Assembly: GCA_016218715.1 (NCBI GenBank)
Contig: JACRDG010000096.1
Coordinates: 1 to 64,000 of the forward strand
Direction of reading: 5' to 3'
Length of the DNA stretch: 64,000 bases
Source: Desulfomonile tiedjei
GTDB lineage: Bacteria; Desulfobacterota; Desulfomonilia; Desulfomonilales; Desulfomonilaceae
Shown: piece after piece, positions 53,093 through 61,075 of the stretch
Position numbering within the stretch: position 1 is the first letter of the stretch
How the letters are laid out: each line of letters starts with the position of its first letter
The notes under the pieces: generated by a model
Told to the model about the DNA's origin: nothing
Databases searched by the model: none
Seen by the model: the letters and a program-made list of their open reading frames with translations, nothing else
Program-made: the position numbers and the translations under genes

Positions 53093-54772
53093 TTACCGCA
53101 GGGTCCCCACGTAGGTGGTGGTCCACTGTCTCTGCTTCACGTCCGGGTTTCCATAATCAGGCAAGACCATGGGGGAAACCCGGTCGGTTTCGATTCCGGC
53201 CTCTTCGAGTTCCTTGTGGTATCGCCGCACGTGCTCGACGCTCAACGTGCCGACGTCGCCTCGTTCTTTGACAAACGCCCCCGCTGCTTCCCCGGCGAGT
53301 CGCCCGAACACGGTGATGTCGAGCAGCGAATTGCCCATGAGCCTGTTCGCGCCATGGACGCCCCCGCCTACCTCGCCTGCCACGTAGAAACCGGGCACGC
53401 ACGTTGACCCGTCAGAATTGTACGCCAGACCGCCGTTCTGATAGTGGAGGGTCGGGTACACCAACATCGGCACCTTGGAGATGTCGATGCCATAACGCTT
53501 GTACAGGATGAACTTCGCGGGGAATTCCCGCTCGACCGTTCCCGGGCCTTCCAGAAGCTCGATCATCGGGGAGTCGAGCCAGACACCCCACTTTCCGGCC
53601 TGCCCCGGCACCGGTACCCCTTTGCCGATCTTGGTGCACTCCCGAATGATGCTCGCGGATTCGATGTCTCGCGGCTCGCGCTCGAAGACGAACTGTTCGC
53701 CTTCAATGTTGATCAGGTTCGCACCTGCGCCCCGCACCTTCTCGGTAATGAGCAGACCCTCGGCCTGTTCCGGGAATACCGCGCCCGTGGGGTGATACTG
53801 GGTCGCGTGGAGAAACCGGACCCCCACGCCGATGCGATACCCCATAACCAGGCCGTCGCCGGTCGCGCCGTAATGGTTGGTGGTCATGAAGCCCTGGACA
53901 TGAAGCCTCCCCGAACCGCCGGTGGCCATGACCACGGCTTTGGCTTTAACAATGAAGTACTCTTCGGTCTCGAGGTTGTACAGCACCGCGCCGGAACAGT
54001 TCCCCTTGTCGTCAAGCAGGAGTTCCACGGCAGGAGAGAATTCGAGCACCCCGATATCCTTGAGCCGGTTCCGTGCTTCGTCACGCAGGACCCTCATGAT
54101 CTCCGCACCGGTCATGTCCCCGGCATAGTGCATGCGCTTGCGGCAGGTGCCTGCGCCGTGGAGCGTGAAGAGCTTCCCGTCGGCCCACTTGTTGAACATG
54201 CACCCGAGGTTCTCCAGCCATCCGATGACCTTCGGCGCCTCGGTGACCATGGTTTTGACCAGTTCGGGGTCGTTCTCGAAATGGCCGCCGCCCATGACAT
54301 CCAGGTAATGGTAGTAGGGCGAGTCTTTCCATCCTTTGGTCGCGGCCTGAATGCCACCCTCGGCCATCATGGTATTGGCGTCGCCGTGCCGAAGCTTGGT
54401 CGCGATGATCACGCGGGACCCTTGTTCCTGCGCGATGAGAGCCGCGGCAGTGCCCGCGCCGCCACCGCCGATTACGAGCACGTCCGTGTCGTAGTGGACT
54501 TCATCGAGATTGATCTTGTCGGGGTCGACGCGACTGCGAGCCTCGAATGTGTCGGCAAATTCCCAGGCGAGCTTGTACCCTTTGCTGGGCCCGACTTTCA
54601 GTTCCCTAAGCCCGCCCGGCCGGTAGTCCGGATGGTACTTTTCAAGCCTGTCCTGGCGCTCGTCGAGAGTCAGGGCGGGGAATTCGATGCTCGCCTTTTT
54701 CCGTGCCACTCGCTCCGGGCGAGTCTTCTCGCATCTCTTGATGAGGTCCATCAATTCCGGCGTATATCCCAT
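53093..54772 (-). CDS. Fumarate reductase/succinate dehydrogenase-like flavoprotein
   Basis: This 559-residue FAD subunit has an unusual 92-residue N-terminal extension, then the FAD motif DVLVIGGGGAGTAAAL. The covalent-flavin histidine of FrdA (SHTVAAEGG) is replaced by Asn in DANTMMAEGG, so FAD should be non-covalent. Active-site blocks are present: TQYHPTGAVF, TEKVRGAGANL, LHYQNGGLAYNSDG and HGANRLMGNSLLD. Dicarboxylate chemistry (fumarate/succinate or an analogue) is likely. There is no Tat or Sec signal, so it is cytoplasmic. It is followed by a cytochrome gene instead of frdC/D. Confidence 0.88.
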   Translation of the reverse strand: MGYTPELMDLIKRCEKTRPERVARKKASIEFPALTLDERQDRLEKYHPDYRPGGLRELKVGPSKGYKLAWEFADTFEARSRVDPDKINLDEVHYDTDVLVIGGGGAGTAAALIAQEQGSRVIIATKLRHGDANTMMAEGGIQAATKGWKDSPYYHYLDVMGGGHFENDPELVKTMVTEAPKVIGWLENLGCMFNKWADGKLFTLHGAGTCRKRMHYAGDMTGAEIMRVLRDEARNRLKDIGVLEFSPAVELLLDDKGNCSGAVLYNLETEEYFIVKAKAVVMATGGSGRLHVQGFMTTNHYGATGDGLVMGYRIGVGVRFLHATQYHPTGAVFPEQAEGLLITEKVRGAGANLINIEGEQFVFEREPRDIESASIIRECTKIGKGVPVPGQAGKWGVWLDSPMIELLEGPGTVEREFPAKFILYKRYGIDISKVPMLVYPTLHYQNGGLAYNSDGSTCVPGFYVAGEVGGGVHGANRLMGNSLLDITVFGRLAGEAAGAFVKERGDVGTLSVEHVRRYHKELEEAGIETDRVSPMVLPDYGNPDVKQRQWTTTYVGTLR

Positions 54773-54781
54773 AACAGCCTC

Positions 54782-55561
54782 CTACAGGAATTCCTTCTCC
54801 TGCGGTTCCCACATTTCGTCCGCACCGTGCGGTTCCATCTCTCGGTCTACGTAGAGTTTCCTCAGGGTTTGCAGGTCCGCGGCCATGAGCTTCCTCAGCG
54901 GCCCCTCGAACCGTCCTGATTCGATCCTCGCTATCTGAGCCTTCACATGCTCGGCCGCCGGGTTGATGTATCTTCCCGTCAGTCTGCGGCACAGCATGCC
55001 GATGTGATACTGGGCCAGTTCAGCCGGGCACCGCGACGTACAGATCCCGCACATGACGCAGGGGAACGACAGCTCGGCCGCCTTTTCGATCTCGCCCCGC
55101 AACGCGGCCGAGATGTATTCCATCACCGGAAGATCCATCGGGCACGATTTGGTGCAGGTGTTGCACCCCATGCACTTGGCAAGCTCCGGATAATGCTTCA
55201 GAAGCGTTTTCACGTCCGGTTCGATCTCGTCGAGGTCGTAAACGGCTCGGTTCGCGGGGAAGAACGGAACCATGGCCAGGTACATGCTCGGCTGGACCAC
55301 CGTCTGGCACGCGAGGCCCACGTGGATCTTCGGGCTGTCCGGAAGTCGGTAAACCGTTGCGCATGCGCCGCAAATGCCGCCACGGCAACCGCAGCTTCGA
55401 ATCAATTGGTACCCCGCGTACTCGAACGCCTTCTGGATCGTCAGCGTGCTGGGAACATCGTACCTTTTGCCCATGATGAAGATGGGCACGAGGTCGGTTC
55501 TCTCCGCGAGATACAGCGGGAGGTTCGTAGTCTGGACGGGTTTTTGTTCAGCCGTTGCCAT
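54782..55561 (-). CDS. FrdB/SdhB/TfrB-like iron-sulfur subunit
   Basis: This 259-residue protein has a 2Fe-2S ferredoxin domain (SCGCRGGICGACA and the late Cys in GLACQT) and two C-terminal clusters (CMGCNTCTKSCP, CVMCGICTSRCP). It resembles the Fe-S half of thiol:fumarate reductase (TfrB) or HdrC-like subunits more than enterobacterial FrdB. No CCG domains follow. ATG 55561 was chosen; GTG 55570 is an in-frame alternative. It starts upstream of the flavoprotein with a 9 bp gap. Confidence 0.9.
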   Translation of the reverse strand: MATAEQKPVQTTNLPLYLAERTDLVPIFIMGKRYDVPSTLTIQKAFEYAGYQLIRSCGCRGGICGACATVYRLPDSPKIHVGLACQTVVQPSMYLAMVPFFPANRAVYDLDEIEPDVKTLLKHYPELAKCMGCNTCTKSCPMDLPVMEYISAALRGEIEKAAELSFPCVMCGICTSRCPAELAQYHIGMLCRRLTGRYINPAAEHVKAQIARIESGRFEGPLRKLMAADLQTLRKLYVDREMEPHGADEMWEPQEKEFL

Positions 55562-55606
55562 TGCTCTCACCCTTTCTTGCCACTCTCATTATCCGTCCCT
55601 CAGGCA

Positions 55607-56086
55607 TCAGCGTGCGAGAAAGACCCCGATAACCATGCCGATTATCAGGGCGATCAATGCCATGAAGTAGTTGTCCAGCGAGGTGATCCGGGGAGCCGGT
55701 TGTATGGTCTCCGGGATGACCTCATCCACGATGTAGTCCTTGTAAGCGGTGTCCACTTGAGGACAGGCGAGCACACAGGAGTAACACTGCTCGCAGTCTT
55801 CGCCCACGCAGGACTCCAGCGCGAAGGAGGTTCGCTGCTCGGTCTGCTCGAACCGTTTCGGGTCCCTGCGGAGCACCGGACACGAGTCGATACAGTTGCC
55901 GCACGCGAGACACGCCTTGTCCCCCACCACGTCAAACTCCGCGTCCCTGATGTACAGCCGATGGTACGGCTCCATACCTTTGGACAGTAGGCGAAAACGC
56001 GCGACGGGCGGCTCTTTGGTCTTGAGTAGGATGTCCGCGACTTCTTTGTTTATGTTGTCTTTTGAATCATCCCGTGTTGTGGGCAT
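55607..56086 (-). CDS. Tail-anchored 4Fe-4S protein
   Basis: This 159-residue protein has two 4Fe-4S sites (CLACGNCIDSCPVL, then CVGEDCEQCYSCVLACP with extra Cys). A single C-terminal membrane helix (YFMALIALIIGMVIGVFLAR) is followed by the stop. It probably anchors the FrdA/FrdB-like pair to the membrane and relays electrons, replacing the haem-b subunits. ATG 56086 follows GGGAGAAGGGAT. The frame is open to 56122. Confidence 0.85.
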   Translation of the reverse strand: MPTTRDDSKDNINKEVADILLKTKEPPVARFRLLSKGMEPYHRLYIRDAEFDVVGDKACLACGNCIDSCPVLRRDPKRFEQTEQRTSFALESCVGEDCEQCYSCVLACPQVDTAYKDYIVDEVIPETIQPAPRITSLDNYFMALIALIIGMVIGVFLAR

Positions 56087-56127
56087 ATCCCTTCTCCCGC
56101 TACTTATGGGCGGCAGCCGCACCGTTC

Positions 56128-56284
56128 ATGCCAATGTGCTCTCCAGTAGTTCGTACTTGGCACACCTGTTGAGGGCTTCTCCTGGCAGGTCTCCTCCGCT
56201 GCGGACGGCACGACCTGACTTCGCTCCGGAGACCTCCCGGGAACGCCCATCAGCAGTACCGTTTCTCTGATCGCACATTGGCAT
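56128..56284. repeat. Family B palindromic element, 157 bp, copy 2
   Basis: ATGCCAATGTGC on the left faces the complement of GCACATTGGCAT on the right, exactly 157 bp apart. The inner arms GGCAGGTCTCCTCCGCTGCG and GCTCCGGAGACCTCCCGGG match copy 1. It sits in the redox cluster between the heptahaem cytochrome (stop 56295) and the tail-anchored 4Fe-4S gene. Confidence 0.9.
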
Positions 56285-56294
56285 CGGACACCAT

Positions 56295-57179
56295 TCAGTT
56301 TCCGGTTTCGGCTGCGAGCATCTTTTCGCGATCCTTCAGGTACTGCTCGAAGTACTCCCTCGTCATGAGCGGATGGCATTTCAAGCAGTTGTCGTAGTTC
56401 TTTCCTTCGCGGCAATCTGCGTTGAAGATAGCCGTCTTATAGTGAATCTTGCCATTATGGCATCGGCGGCACGAGTATTCCGACGGTATGGCCACCGGCC
56501 ACCGGGGGTTCGTTGCGAGGCGATTCCACGCCGCGTCACGGGCTGTCACGTACTCCTGGTTCGTGATCGGCAGCATCAGGTCTTTTCGATACGCGTGCGA
56601 CGCCAGGGTATGGCACGAATCGCAGGCCAGGTGATTCACTTCCGCGTAATTGACCCCTTTATCCGTCTGGGAGGTCTCCTTATCCTTGTAACGCTCGTGG
56701 CACCGGGCACACGTGTCCTCGCGCGCCAGCACGTGCTTGCGATGATCCATCTTTAGGCCGATCTTCTGCAGCCCGGGTGGGAGATCCTTCACACGGACCT
56801 CGATGCGCTTCTCAGCCCCCAGGTGACAGTACGCGCAATTCTCTCGCGGAATGCGGCTGCGGTGGAACAGCCCCGAAATCTCAGACTTGCGCGGATCGAT
56901 CTGCGGCTCGAGATACGTCACCGCGTGGAGGAGTCCGCGAAGCTTGGACATGGCCGTCCGTGCAGGAGCCCCCTCGATGTGACAATCCGCGCAGCCGAGC
57001 AGTTCATGGCTGAACCCGCGCTTTTCGCTCTTCAGCTTGCCCGCCATCCAGGTGGCGAATTCAGCTTCCCGGCTGTGACAGGCCATACAGGTGGCACTGC
57101 GGACCGAAACCTCGGCTGTTGCTGCAACGATCAGCACGACCGCCGCTATCACAATTATGTAGGGGAGTCCGCGGCCCAT
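56295..57179 (-). CDS. Seven-haem NapC/NrfH-like cytochrome c
   Basis: This 294-residue protein has an N-terminal signal/anchor helix (LPYIIVIAAVVLIVAATA) and seven CxxCH sites: CMACH, CADCH, CAYCH, CARCH, CDSCH, CRRCH and CLKCH. Members of this group take electrons from menaquinol and pass them to periplasmic partners. ATG 57179 overlaps the TGA of the upstream gene (TGATG). The open frame to 57425 has cysteine-poor unlikely sequence and is rejected. Confidence 0.92.
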   Translation of the reverse strand: MGRGLPYIIVIAAVVLIVAATAEVSVRSATCMACHSREAEFATWMAGKLKSEKRGFSHELLGCADCHIEGAPARTAMSKLRGLLHAVTYLEPQIDPRKSEISGLFHRSRIPRENCAYCHLGAEKRIEVRVKDLPPGLQKIGLKMDHRKHVLAREDTCARCHERYKDKETSQTDKGVNYAEVNHLACDSCHTLASHAYRKDLMLPITNQEYVTARDAAWNRLATNPRWPVAIPSEYSCRRCHNGKIHYKTAIFNADCREGKNYDNCLKCHPLMTREYFEQYLKDREKMLAAETGN

Positions 57180-58207
57180 CAGACGGAAACCTCCTGCTCC
57201 TCGGCGGTCTTGGCCTTTTTCGCCTCGTAACAAGCCTGGAACGCCGCAGCGATCACCAGCGGACCGGAGTTGCCGATCGGACACTTGGCTGCACAACGGC
57301 CGCACCCAACGCAGTACTTGGACAGCTCCGTCACTCGCTCGTACTCGCCGAGCCGCGTGAGCAGGACCAGCCCCATGGGCATCTGCACCCCTTCGGCCTC
57401 TTTCACCGGGCAAACACCCACACACGTAGCGCAGTTGTAGCAGTTGATCGACCGGCCCGTTCCCGGTGTGAGCATGGACTGCAACGCGTAATCGAAAACC
57501 ATGAACGCAGCGAACAGAATAGCCAGGCCGTTCAGGCTCACCCGGTCCGGGGCCTTGCCCAGAAACGCGTCCAGGAGGCCGCGAGAAAAGATGCTGTACT
57601 GGGGATAATCCGGTATCCCCTTGGTCAGCGCGGCTTCGATGGCGTTGACGTACCCGGTCAATGTGCGGATGGCGCCTCGGAACATGTCCGGATCGGACGG
57701 CTTTTCGAGTCGCCCTTTCTCCAGGAGTTCCCGCTTGAAGCTCGTGATCAGGTTGTCCTTCACGGAGATCAAATCCGGATATTCCAGGGTGCGGATCGCG
57801 GTAATCCGGTGATCCTCGACGTGAACCTCAACCTTGATCGCGCCGCGGAAGCCTTCCCCAACCCCTTGATAGGTCCCGTCCGCGACGAGGCGGATGCCGT
57901 CTCCCCAGGGACTCATGGCGAGCCGCTGCCGGTCGACGTCGATGACGTTGATCCGCGCGACCCAATACCCGAGGACGATCAGTCCCAGAGCCGCGGCCAG
58001 GTAGAAGATCTTCCGGCTGGCTGTTCTCCGATAGTCCTGTAGCCACATGACTGCCAGCGTGACCAGAAGTGCAAGCGAGAGGATAAACCTCGTTGACGGG
58101 AACAACGCAGCCACCAGGAGCAGGTACACGGTCAGGCGGACGCCGCGGGTCGTTATCGCGGCCCAGAGAAAGCCCGCCGGATCACGCAAGAGCCTTGACC
58201 ACGTCAT
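57179..58207 (-). CDS. FMN-binding-domain membrane protein with two 4Fe-4S clusters
   Basis: This 342-residue protein has membrane helices at about 20-40, 43-60, 70-90 and 225-245. Between them is an FMN-bind (RnfG/NosR-type) domain: GTYQGVGEGFRGAIKVEVHV and YVNAIEAAL. The usual SGAT motif that carries covalent FMN reads as RGAIRTLTG, so attachment is uncertain. The C-terminal ferredoxin region has CYNCATCVGVCP and CVGCGRCAAKCP. The layout resembles NosR in miniature. It overlaps the next upstream gene by 26 bp. Confidence 0.85.
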   Translation of the reverse strand: MTWSRLLRDPAGFLWAAITTRGVRLTVYLLLVAALFPSTRFILSLALLVTLAVMWLQDYRRTASRKIFYLAAALGLIVLGYWVARINVIDVDRQRLAMSPWGDGIRLVADGTYQGVGEGFRGAIKVEVHVEDHRITAIRTLEYPDLISVKDNLITSFKRELLEKGRLEKPSDPDMFRGAIRTLTGYVNAIEAALTKGIPDYPQYSIFSRGLLDAFLGKAPDRVSLNGLAILFAAFMVFDYALQSMLTPGTGRSINCYNCATCVGVCPVKEAEGVQMPMGLVLLTRLGEYERVTELSKYCVGCGRCAAKCPIGNSGPLVIAAAFQACYEAKKAKTAEEQEVSV

Positions 58208-58724
58208 CGATGAATTCCTTTCCGACCAGTCCCTCGTTCATGGCCCGTTCGAGACTGTATCGGGGTACGATCCCATTGCGGATGGCACTGCGCGTGTCGT
58301 CCTGCATGATCTCGAACATCCGGGGAAGCGGCAGGTACTGCACGCAGTAACTCTGGCAATTCCCACACCGGATGCACTTCAACCCGCCGTTGCGAATGAA
58401 CCGGTCGTAGTCCAGCACGCGGCCTGCAACCGCCAGCTCGGCTTGGAACATGATGCCCACAGGGCACCGGTCCTGCGTCGCGTAGCAGGCCCTGCATTCG
58501 TAACAATAGATGGTCGCTGCATTCCCGTGGAAGAGCGGCTTGAGCACCGTCGCCAGCAATGCGGTCACGATGCCGAAAAGCGCGACCCTGTCCAGGTTGA
58601 GCGTCCAGCCTCGGTCCTTCAGATTTGTGAAGAACTGATAACGATGGATTCCGGGCAAGACCGTAGGCTGCTTCGTGTCCTGCCTCTTCTCTCCAATCTG
58701 CACGCGTTTTTCTTGATCCGACAT
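58182..58724 (-). CDS. Membrane 4Fe-4S protein
   Basis: This 180-residue protein has one or two membrane helices near 47-65 (VALFGIVTALLATVLKPL). Two cluster motifs follow: CYECRACYATQDRCP and CIRCGNCQSYCVQYLP. A C-terminal helical region comes after. Paired with the FMN-bind protein by a 26 bp overlap, it likely forms part of the same membrane subcomplex. I recognise no named family. Confidence 0.8.
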   Translation of the reverse strand: MSDQEKRVQIGEKRQDTKQPTVLPGIHRYQFFTNLKDRGWTLNLDRVALFGIVTALLATVLKPLFHGNAATIYCYECRACYATQDRCPVGIMFQAELAVAGRVLDYDRFIRNGGLKCIRCGNCQSYCVQYLPLPRMFEIMQDDTRSAIRNGIVPRYSLERAMNEGLVGKEFIDDVVKALA

Positions 58725-58742
58725 CAGACCTGTTTCCTTAGG

Positions 58743-58895
58743 TTAGTGGGGGAGCATAGCGGCCATCAGCAGGCCCGCGATGAATCCTCCCACCGCTCCC
58801 TGGACCAGCTCCCGGGGAGTCTTCATGTCCAGAGCCCAGGCGATGATTACACCCGAAAGCGATCCCACAAAGATAAACGTCAACCAGGTCAGCAA
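58743..58895 (-). CDS. Small two-helix membrane protein, 50 residues
   Basis: A TTG start at 58895 is preceded by GAGGTGT at a good distance, and the frame opens directly after the permease stop (58905-58907). It encodes LTWLTFIFVGSLSGVIIAW and GAVGGFIAGLLMAAMLPH, two glycine-rich membrane helices with a charged turn (DMKTPRE). The second helix resembles the last helix of the upstream permease (GVAGGIVAAMLIGLMVPR). It may be a split-off subunit. Function unknown. Confidence 0.6.
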   Translation of the reverse strand: MLTWLTFIFVGSLSGVIIAWALDMKTPRELVQGAVGGFIAGLLMAAMLPH

Positions 58896-58904
58896 CGGTA
58901 CACC

Positions 58905-60608
58905 TCACATCTCCGGCCCGGACAACGTGGCGGTCATGCGGCGCGATAGGGTGCGCGGCACCATCAGGCCGATCAACATCGCTGCCACGATACCGCCGGC
59001 CACTCCCTGGAGAATGGCGGTCGCGTTGGTCTCAAAGAGCGCGAAGGCGAGTATCCCTCCCGCCAGGGCTCCTGCCGTGAGGAAGCCGATCAGTTGAAAG
59101 TAGAAATTTCGGGACGAGTCGGTACCCAGGACCCGCCGGCTCAGGAATATCAGGAAGAGGTTCACCGCAACCACGGCCAGCGCGAACTCCATAATTGTGG
59201 TGATATCCTTAACGAAACTCGGATCAGACGGCTGAAACACCTTCAGGTTCATGAACTTCATGTAGATGGCCGCCAACGGTGCCATGATCGCCATGGACGC
59301 GAAGGTGTACGCACCTTTGATGAATCCGGTTTCGGCCCTCATGGTCCCTTCGCCCATCATCCCGCCGCCGCCCAAAGGCGAAGGACCGCAGGAGGTCGTC
59401 GCGTTGATGATGTACGCGGCCATCACTATTGCAAGCTGAGACCAGTCGAGAAAGGCGAACTTGGCAGGGCCGAACAGATAGAGCACCGGTACCAGCGCGG
59501 CGGTGAGGATTCGTGCGCAGGAGAGCGGGAGAATCGTCTGAAACTGTACGAAGATCGCCAACATCCCGGCAACGCCGAGGAACGGCACCTTCACGAGACT
59601 GTTGAGCAGCGTGCCCAGCGCGTCGAAGCCACCAGTCGCCGCGAGTGCTCCCGCAGCGAGAAATCCGGAGGCCATGGCGGTTACCGGCAGGAGGATGATC
59701 CCTTCCATCAAGTGGGTCAAGCGGATACGGCAAACCACGATCATGAGGAGCGCACCGGCCACGAGGACCGATTGCACCGGCATCTTGCCGAACGGCTGGA
59801 AAATGGCAGTCAAGAGCGATAGGACGAAGATCGCCAGCGCGAGGTACCCTTCGAGAGGCGCGACGATCTCGGGTTCTTTCCGTTCCACTCCCTCCGCGGA
59901 AGGCGGCGCTTCTCGCAGGGCGACGTCTTCGGGGTACAGCCTCTGGCTTATCATCTTCAGGAAGATGGCCACGATAGCCGTTCCCAGCATAAGGGAAAAA
60001 GCCTGCGGCGCTCGGAGTATCCCCTCGGACGCGGTGGGAAAAAAGCTGCCCAGAAAACCTTCGCCGATCTGACCGACCCCGCCTATGGGAGAGGGGCCGC
60101 ACGATCCCATGGCATTGCGCGTGAACGCTCCGATAAGCACGATCAACTGGGATTTGGTCAGGATCCCCAAGCCGCCTTCGAATCCGAAGGTGAAGAGCAA
60201 TGGGAGCAGCGCGGCTGCCAGGATCCTGCCGCACGGAAGCGAAGATATCACCGGAAGATTGATCAGAATTACGAGCGTCCCCACCAGGCCGATGGGGCTC
60301 CTGCGCAGATACCGGAGAATGACCTTGAGCGCCTCGAAACCGCCGGATGCCTTCAATCCGCCAGCGAGAAACAGCCCAGTGAGCAGCGCGGTGATGGGAT
60401 GGAGGATTATGCCGCCGAGAAACTCGTTCGGTAGGAGCATCACGGCATCCCAGCCCGAATACGCAAAGCGGAAAATGCCGCCGACGATCAGGCAGAGGAT
60501 CGTAGACATCACCAGCACGGTCTGGACCGGTGTACGAATGTACCCGAAAAGCGTGAGGAGCATCAGAGTAAGAAATATGCCGAGAGTAAGATAACCCAGT
60601 ATCTCCAC
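58905..60608 (-). CDS. Membrane transporter-like protein with internal duplication
   Basis: This 567-residue protein has at least 12 membrane helices in two homologous halves. Each half carries the same signature: NAMGSCGPSPIGGVGQIGEG in the first, and NATTSCGPSPLGGGGMMGEG in the second. The duplicated signature recalls substrate sites of the ion-transporter superfamily (dicarboxylate and citrate carriers), but I know no family with SCGPSP. A C4-dicarboxylate or other anion substrate is a guess from the fumarate-reductase-like neighbours. It starts 15 bp after the upstream gene. Confidence 0.75.
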   Translation of the reverse strand: MEILGYLTLGIFLTLMLLTLFGYIRTPVQTVLVMSTILCLIVGGIFRFAYSGWDAVMLLPNEFLGGIILHPITALLTGLFLAGGLKASGGFEALKVILRYLRRSPIGLVGTLVILINLPVISSLPCGRILAAALLPLLFTFGFEGGLGILTKSQLIVLIGAFTRNAMGSCGPSPIGGVGQIGEGFLGSFFPTASEGILRAPQAFSLMLGTAIVAIFLKMISQRLYPEDVALREAPPSAEGVERKEPEIVAPLEGYLALAIFVLSLLTAIFQPFGKMPVQSVLVAGALLMIVVCRIRLTHLMEGIILLPVTAMASGFLAAGALAATGGFDALGTLLNSLVKVPFLGVAGMLAIFVQFQTILPLSCARILTAALVPVLYLFGPAKFAFLDWSQLAIVMAAYIINATTSCGPSPLGGGGMMGEGTMRAETGFIKGAYTFASMAIMAPLAAIYMKFMNLKVFQPSDPSFVKDITTIMEFALAVVAVNLFLIFLSRRVLGTDSSRNFYFQLIGFLTAGALAGGILAFALFETNATAILQGVAGGIVAAMLIGLMVPRTLSRRMTATLSGPEM

Positions 60609-60623
60609 GATATCCTCACACGG

Positions 60624-60935
60624 CTAACTGCCGCTACATGTGCCCTTGCGGATCCACGGAAGATCGACGACGTATCCGTCCGAACAGTTCGAGACCCGCA
60701 CCTCGTCTCCAACCTTCAGTCGGCCGAGACATGCGGTGCAGCCATTGAGCTGAGCGGTCACCTCATGCCCGTCTTGCAGTCTCACGGAAACAGCTTGTAC
60801 GGGAAGAATAGCCGAAAGCGGGCCCTGATCCTGAAAGGAGACGATCACTCCGCGGTGAGCCCGCACGGATCGGTAAAGCTCCGCAGCAATAAACACGAGA
60901 ACCAGAAAGATGATGGTAACCTGTTCCAAGTCCAT
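60624..60935 (-). CDS. Small anchored protein with conserved cysteines
   Basis: This 103-residue protein has an N-terminal membrane helix (QVTIIFLVLVFIAAELY). It then has a small beta-rich domain with QAVSVRLQDGHEVTAQL and cysteines at CTACLGRLKVG, SNCSDGY and near the C-terminus (GTCSGS). The domain size recalls NusG-II or NfeD-like barrels, but the match is weak. It is the first gene of the permease/FMN module, just after the family C element. Confidence 0.6.
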   Translation of the reverse strand: MDLEQVTIIFLVLVFIAAELYRSVRAHRGVIVSFQDQGPLSAILPVQAVSVRLQDGHEVTAQLNGCTACLGRLKVGDEVRVSNCSDGYVVDLPWIRKGTCSGS

Positions 60936-60939
60936 GGAT

Positions 60940-61075
60940 TGCCGTATCTACAGGGACGTTCGGTGGGACAGGCGTCCCGCCTGTCATTTCCTCATGGACC
61001 GGCAAGATGCCGGCCCCACGGAGCAGCCAAGGGCGGGGACCCCAAGTCAGACACCGTATTTGCGAAAAGGTGTAC
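60940..61075. repeat. Family C palindromic element
   Basis: GGTGGGACAGGCGTCCCGCC and ACCGGCAAGATGCCGGCCCC are the inner arms around GTCATTTCCTCATGGACC. The right end ACACCGTATTTGCGAAAAGG runs into GTAC and the TAA stop of the NHL gene. It separates the NHL gene from the permease/FMN module. Confidence 0.8.

Noticed and set aside
53444-54919. 491-residue plus-strand open frame
   Set aside because: Antisense to the flavoprotein gene and without recognisable motifs.
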